The position numbers and the translations under genes were made by a program. From Candidatus Poribacteria bacterium (lineage in GTDB: Bacteria > Poribacteria > WGA-4E > JAJDTR01): DNA of 64,000 bases. The notes beneath the pieces are model-generated. The model saw only the letters and a list, made by a program, of their open reading frames with translations. It did no database searches and was not told the DNA's origin. The DNA lies in contig JAJDTR010000029.1 in the NCBI GenBank assembly GCA_022827055.1, positions 1-64,000 on the forward strand, written 5' to 3'. This document shows, piece by piece, positions 61,967 through 64,000 of the stretch. The first letter of the stretch is position 1. Each line of letters begins with the position of its first letter.

Positions 61967-62086
61967 TTGTTCGCTTAAATCTTGCCGAAATCCTTAATGT
62001 TGTGTGCGTCTGGAGTTTATAAGAATCCGAGTCTTCAAAAAAAAACTCGGTTCCAAAGAAGGCGTGCGGAAACTTGAACCGCCAAT

Positions 62087-62338
62087 TCAGCCTTTTTTGT
62101 CGCCGACCGGCGAACCTGCTTTGTATAGATTGAAATCATCCATTTGAATCACGACGGTCCTCAAATCCGTTTTAATCTCGTCGAGATCGGTTTGCATGGT
62201 GGAGATTACATCACGAAGTTTGATTAGTTCGTCTTTGCCAACGGTCTTTGACTTTGCACGGGTCTTGATGAAAAACTTCGCGAATTCCGATGCAATTGCA
62301 AGAACTGCAACAATCATAATCATGTCCCATATTCCCAT
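62087..62338 (-). CDS. Small membrane-anchored coiled-coil protein
   Basis: 83 residues: one N-terminal membrane helix (MIMIVAVLAIASEFAKFFI), a basic linker and a short coiled coil (LRDVISTMQTDLDEIKTDL). The plan resembles PspB-type proteins, but I see no specific match. GGAGG lies 8 bases before the ATG. It lies between the LarA-like and ClpX-like genes on the same strand and is probably co-transcribed with them. Confidence 0.75.
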   Translation of the reverse strand: MGIWDMIMIVAVLAIASEFAKFFIKTRAKSKTVGKDELIKLRDVISTMQTDLDEIKTDLRTVVIQMDDFNLYKAGSPVGDKKG

Positions 62339-62384
62339 TTCAGATTCCTCCTTGTTGTGATACTGGATAATTTTCCTGAATACC

Positions 62385-63932
62385 TTATTGGACGTTCACA
62401 TAAATAAACGGCGGCATCGTCAGCGCCACAACATCATCTTCACCAGATATTTCCCTAGCCATACCAAGGGCGTCCTTCAAATTGCGAGCCCAATCCACGC
62501 CTAGTCGCTTGGCAACTCTGTCATCTTTGGGGCCAACGAGGACAATCTTGGACAGATACTTCAACGCATAGGTTGCCCAGTACCAAACCGTAAATGGATG
62601 AAACCCGTGATACGCAAATTTGTTGCGGTAACAGTCGATCAGGAAGGGGTCGCGGGCGTATTTCTCTTGAAAATTGTTCCGCATTTCAAACGGGTCGGTA
62701 GTTTCGCTGAGCACCTCTTCGTAGAATTGCCGGTAAGGCACATGATACTCGTCGTGGAAGATTTCGAACGTCGGATTCATGATTATCACGACACCACCTT
62801 CCTTGATAAGCGGCTTGTTGTAAAACCAGTTGAAGATATAGCCGAGGATGTCGCTGACGACCAAGATTGGGTTGATTCGCGCGCCGATGGCGTAGGGTGT
62901 CAAGTCGGGAAGGCCAAAAACCAATGTGCTGTATTGTCTCGGGACATCAATCATTAACTGGTCTTTCATGACTTGCAGCGTTTTCGGGTGTACGCCGTCA
63001 ATTGACCCGACGTTAATCTCAACGGGGTCATAATCGGTGCGAATACTCTTGAAAATCTTCGACCTCAATCCCTCCGGCAGCATTGACATCGTTCCCGGCG
63101 TGCAGGTTTTGATAACCCGCTCGAAAAGGTTGCATCGCTCGTTCGGCTTACCCAGATAGCGCAGGTGTAAGGGGTAAATGGCGTCATTCATTGCGGCTTC
63201 CAGCACCATAATCTTGCTGTTCCCTTCAATGACGCGGCTCATTCGCTCAATGCTATCGTGCATATTCGAGTGCTCCGGCTGCATGACGTGCGGGTTCTCC
63301 GCCGTCATGTGCGGCGAATGGTGCGGCGCGATTGAATTGTAGGTGCCCATTCCCACGGCAACCGACTTGTGCCCGCCGTTGAGCGGAATCTGAATGGTAT
63401 CCACATAGATGACCAAGTCGCTCTCTACAACGGCGCGGTCCGTTTCAACGATCTCATCGTGCTCCGTTTTGCCCAAACTGACGATGTTGTCGGGGTCTTC
63501 AGCGTCGTAATTTCTCAATTGATGAGGGAAAAACTCGTTCATGATGTTTTTGCCCAGCATATACGCCAACTCGGGCGTCTTCATCTTGCGATGCAGCCCT
63601 CCCGCACACACGAGTTGGATGTTCACCTTCTCGGCGCCGTAGGAGTAGAGCATGGAAAGCAGGGGTTCAATCATGACTTGTCGCAGGTCGGGCTTTTTCG
63701 TCATCGGAAACGGCTGGCAATTGTTGTCAAAAGCGATTAAGATCTTGGTGTTTCCATCAACGAGTTCGCGCAACGGCGGCATCCCCAACGGATTTTCAAA
63801 GGCTTTCTTCACCTGGGCTGGAATGTCGGCGCGTTTGATGCCGGCGATTGGCGGTTTCGCATAGTAAATCTGTGAGTTATCAGGCAATTCCGCGTTGATT
63901 AGGTGATTGCCAAAATAGGTCAAGTATTTCAT
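62385..63932 (-). CDS. LarA-like protein (lactate racemase domain, DUF2088 family)
   Basis: 515 residues. LarA uses a nickel-pincer nucleotide to racemise lactate; many paralogues act on other 2-hydroxyacids. The N-terminal domain shows CAGGLHRKMKTPEL (the GxHR motif), IVSLGKTEHDEIV, and NGGHKSVAVGMG, the place of the lysine and second histidine of LarA, then HHSPHM. The C-terminal domain is longer than in LarA and includes an unusual FEIFHDEYHVPYRQFYEE segment. GGAGG precedes the ATG by about 8 bases. The cofactor-synthesis genes larB, larC and larE are not in the window. Substrate unknown. Confidence 0.85.
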   Translation of the reverse strand: MKYLTYFGNHLINAELPDNSQIYYAKPPIAGIKRADIPAQVKKAFENPLGMPPLRELVDGNTKILIAFDNNCQPFPMTKKPDLRQVMIEPLLSMLYSYGAEKVNIQLVCAGGLHRKMKTPELAYMLGKNIMNEFFPHQLRNYDAEDPDNIVSLGKTEHDEIVETDRAVVESDLVIYVDTIQIPLNGGHKSVAVGMGTYNSIAPHHSPHMTAENPHVMQPEHSNMHDSIERMSRVIEGNSKIMVLEAAMNDAIYPLHLRYLGKPNERCNLFERVIKTCTPGTMSMLPEGLRSKIFKSIRTDYDPVEINVGSIDGVHPKTLQVMKDQLMIDVPRQYSTLVFGLPDLTPYAIGARINPILVVSDILGYIFNWFYNKPLIKEGGVVIIMNPTFEIFHDEYHVPYRQFYEEVLSETTDPFEMRNNFQEKYARDPFLIDCYRNKFAYHGFHPFTVWYWATYALKYLSKIVLVGPKDDRVAKRLGVDWARNLKDALGMAREISGEDDVVALTMPPFIYVNVQ

Positions 63933-64000
63933 AGGCTGTATTCCTCCGCAGGTTTACCATATTGTGTGCACCGGAAAGTTACTCCGTCCACTGCTCAACT

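Noticed and set aside
62020-62055. CCGAGT/ACTCGG stem around a T-run between the small membrane protein and ClpX-like genes
   Set aside because: The T-run lies in the loop and not after the stem, so it is not a normal terminator.

Overview
The window looks like a chromosomal segment of an uncultured Gram-negative bacterium. An outer membrane is implied by a KdsB-like CMP-KDO synthetase, a TolC-family channel, an RlpA-like protein, a PBP4-type carboxypeptidase and several lipoproteins. The mix of GH36-like and CoA-transferase III genes, TPR proteins, a LarA-like protein, IS66 and a REP transposase would fit Candidatus Poribacteria or a related lineage. That assignment rests on general resemblance and is not proven here. 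No phage, plasmid or CRISPR array was seen. Several genes appear to start with TTG behind a good Shine-Dalgarno sequence.

Layout: 1-1.6 kb, 3' part of an IS66 element with a 135-bp non-autonomous relative beside it. 1.9-10.7 kb, a divergent ABC export cluster: two ABC-2 permeases on the minus strand, then ATPase, a large hairpin/beta-repeat/NEW3 membrane protein and a TolC-like channel on the plus strand. 11-16 kb, 6-phosphogluconate dehydrogenase, a family III CoA-transferase, PBP4, and a REP-type tyrosine transposase with its palindromes. 16.5-19.2 kb, a glycosyltransferase and an ATP-grasp ligase. 19.3-21.2 kb, the tatA-tatC-zinc ribbon operon. 21.6-23.3 kb, a small accessory patch: a mini GIY-YIG-like gene with clear promoter and terminator, a decayed TPR gene, and a BrnT toxin remnant joined to another TPR gene. 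23.3-29.6 kb, a BioF-like enzyme, a GH36-like glycosidase, moaD-moaE and a TPR protein. 29.8-34.9 kb, a 1441-residue reductase/AMP-ligase/carrier/acyltransferase protein coupled to a HAD phosphatase, probably for unusual lipids.

35-49.7 kb is mostly housekeeping: a CYTH protein, an amidohydrolase, argH, an rlpA-like gene overlapping pyrF, lepA-lepB, an orphan ABC ATPase, an AddA-like helicase, an LDH2-type dehydrogenase. 49.8-59.5 kb holds thrC, a transglutaminase-like protein without the expected cysteine, an MBL hydrolase, a scramblase/LURP-one-like protein, a beta-helix lipoprotein, kdsB and several dispersed repeats. 59.6-64 kb holds tRNA-Ala(GGC), a Spy-like protein, an unusual ClpX-like ATPase with a duplicated small domain, a small membrane protein and a LarA-like protein.

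The points most worth following up are the possible tripartite exporter, the 1441-residue lipid enzyme, the duplicated ClpX small domain, the IS66-end MITEs with 8-bp target duplications, and the BrnT/TPR junction.
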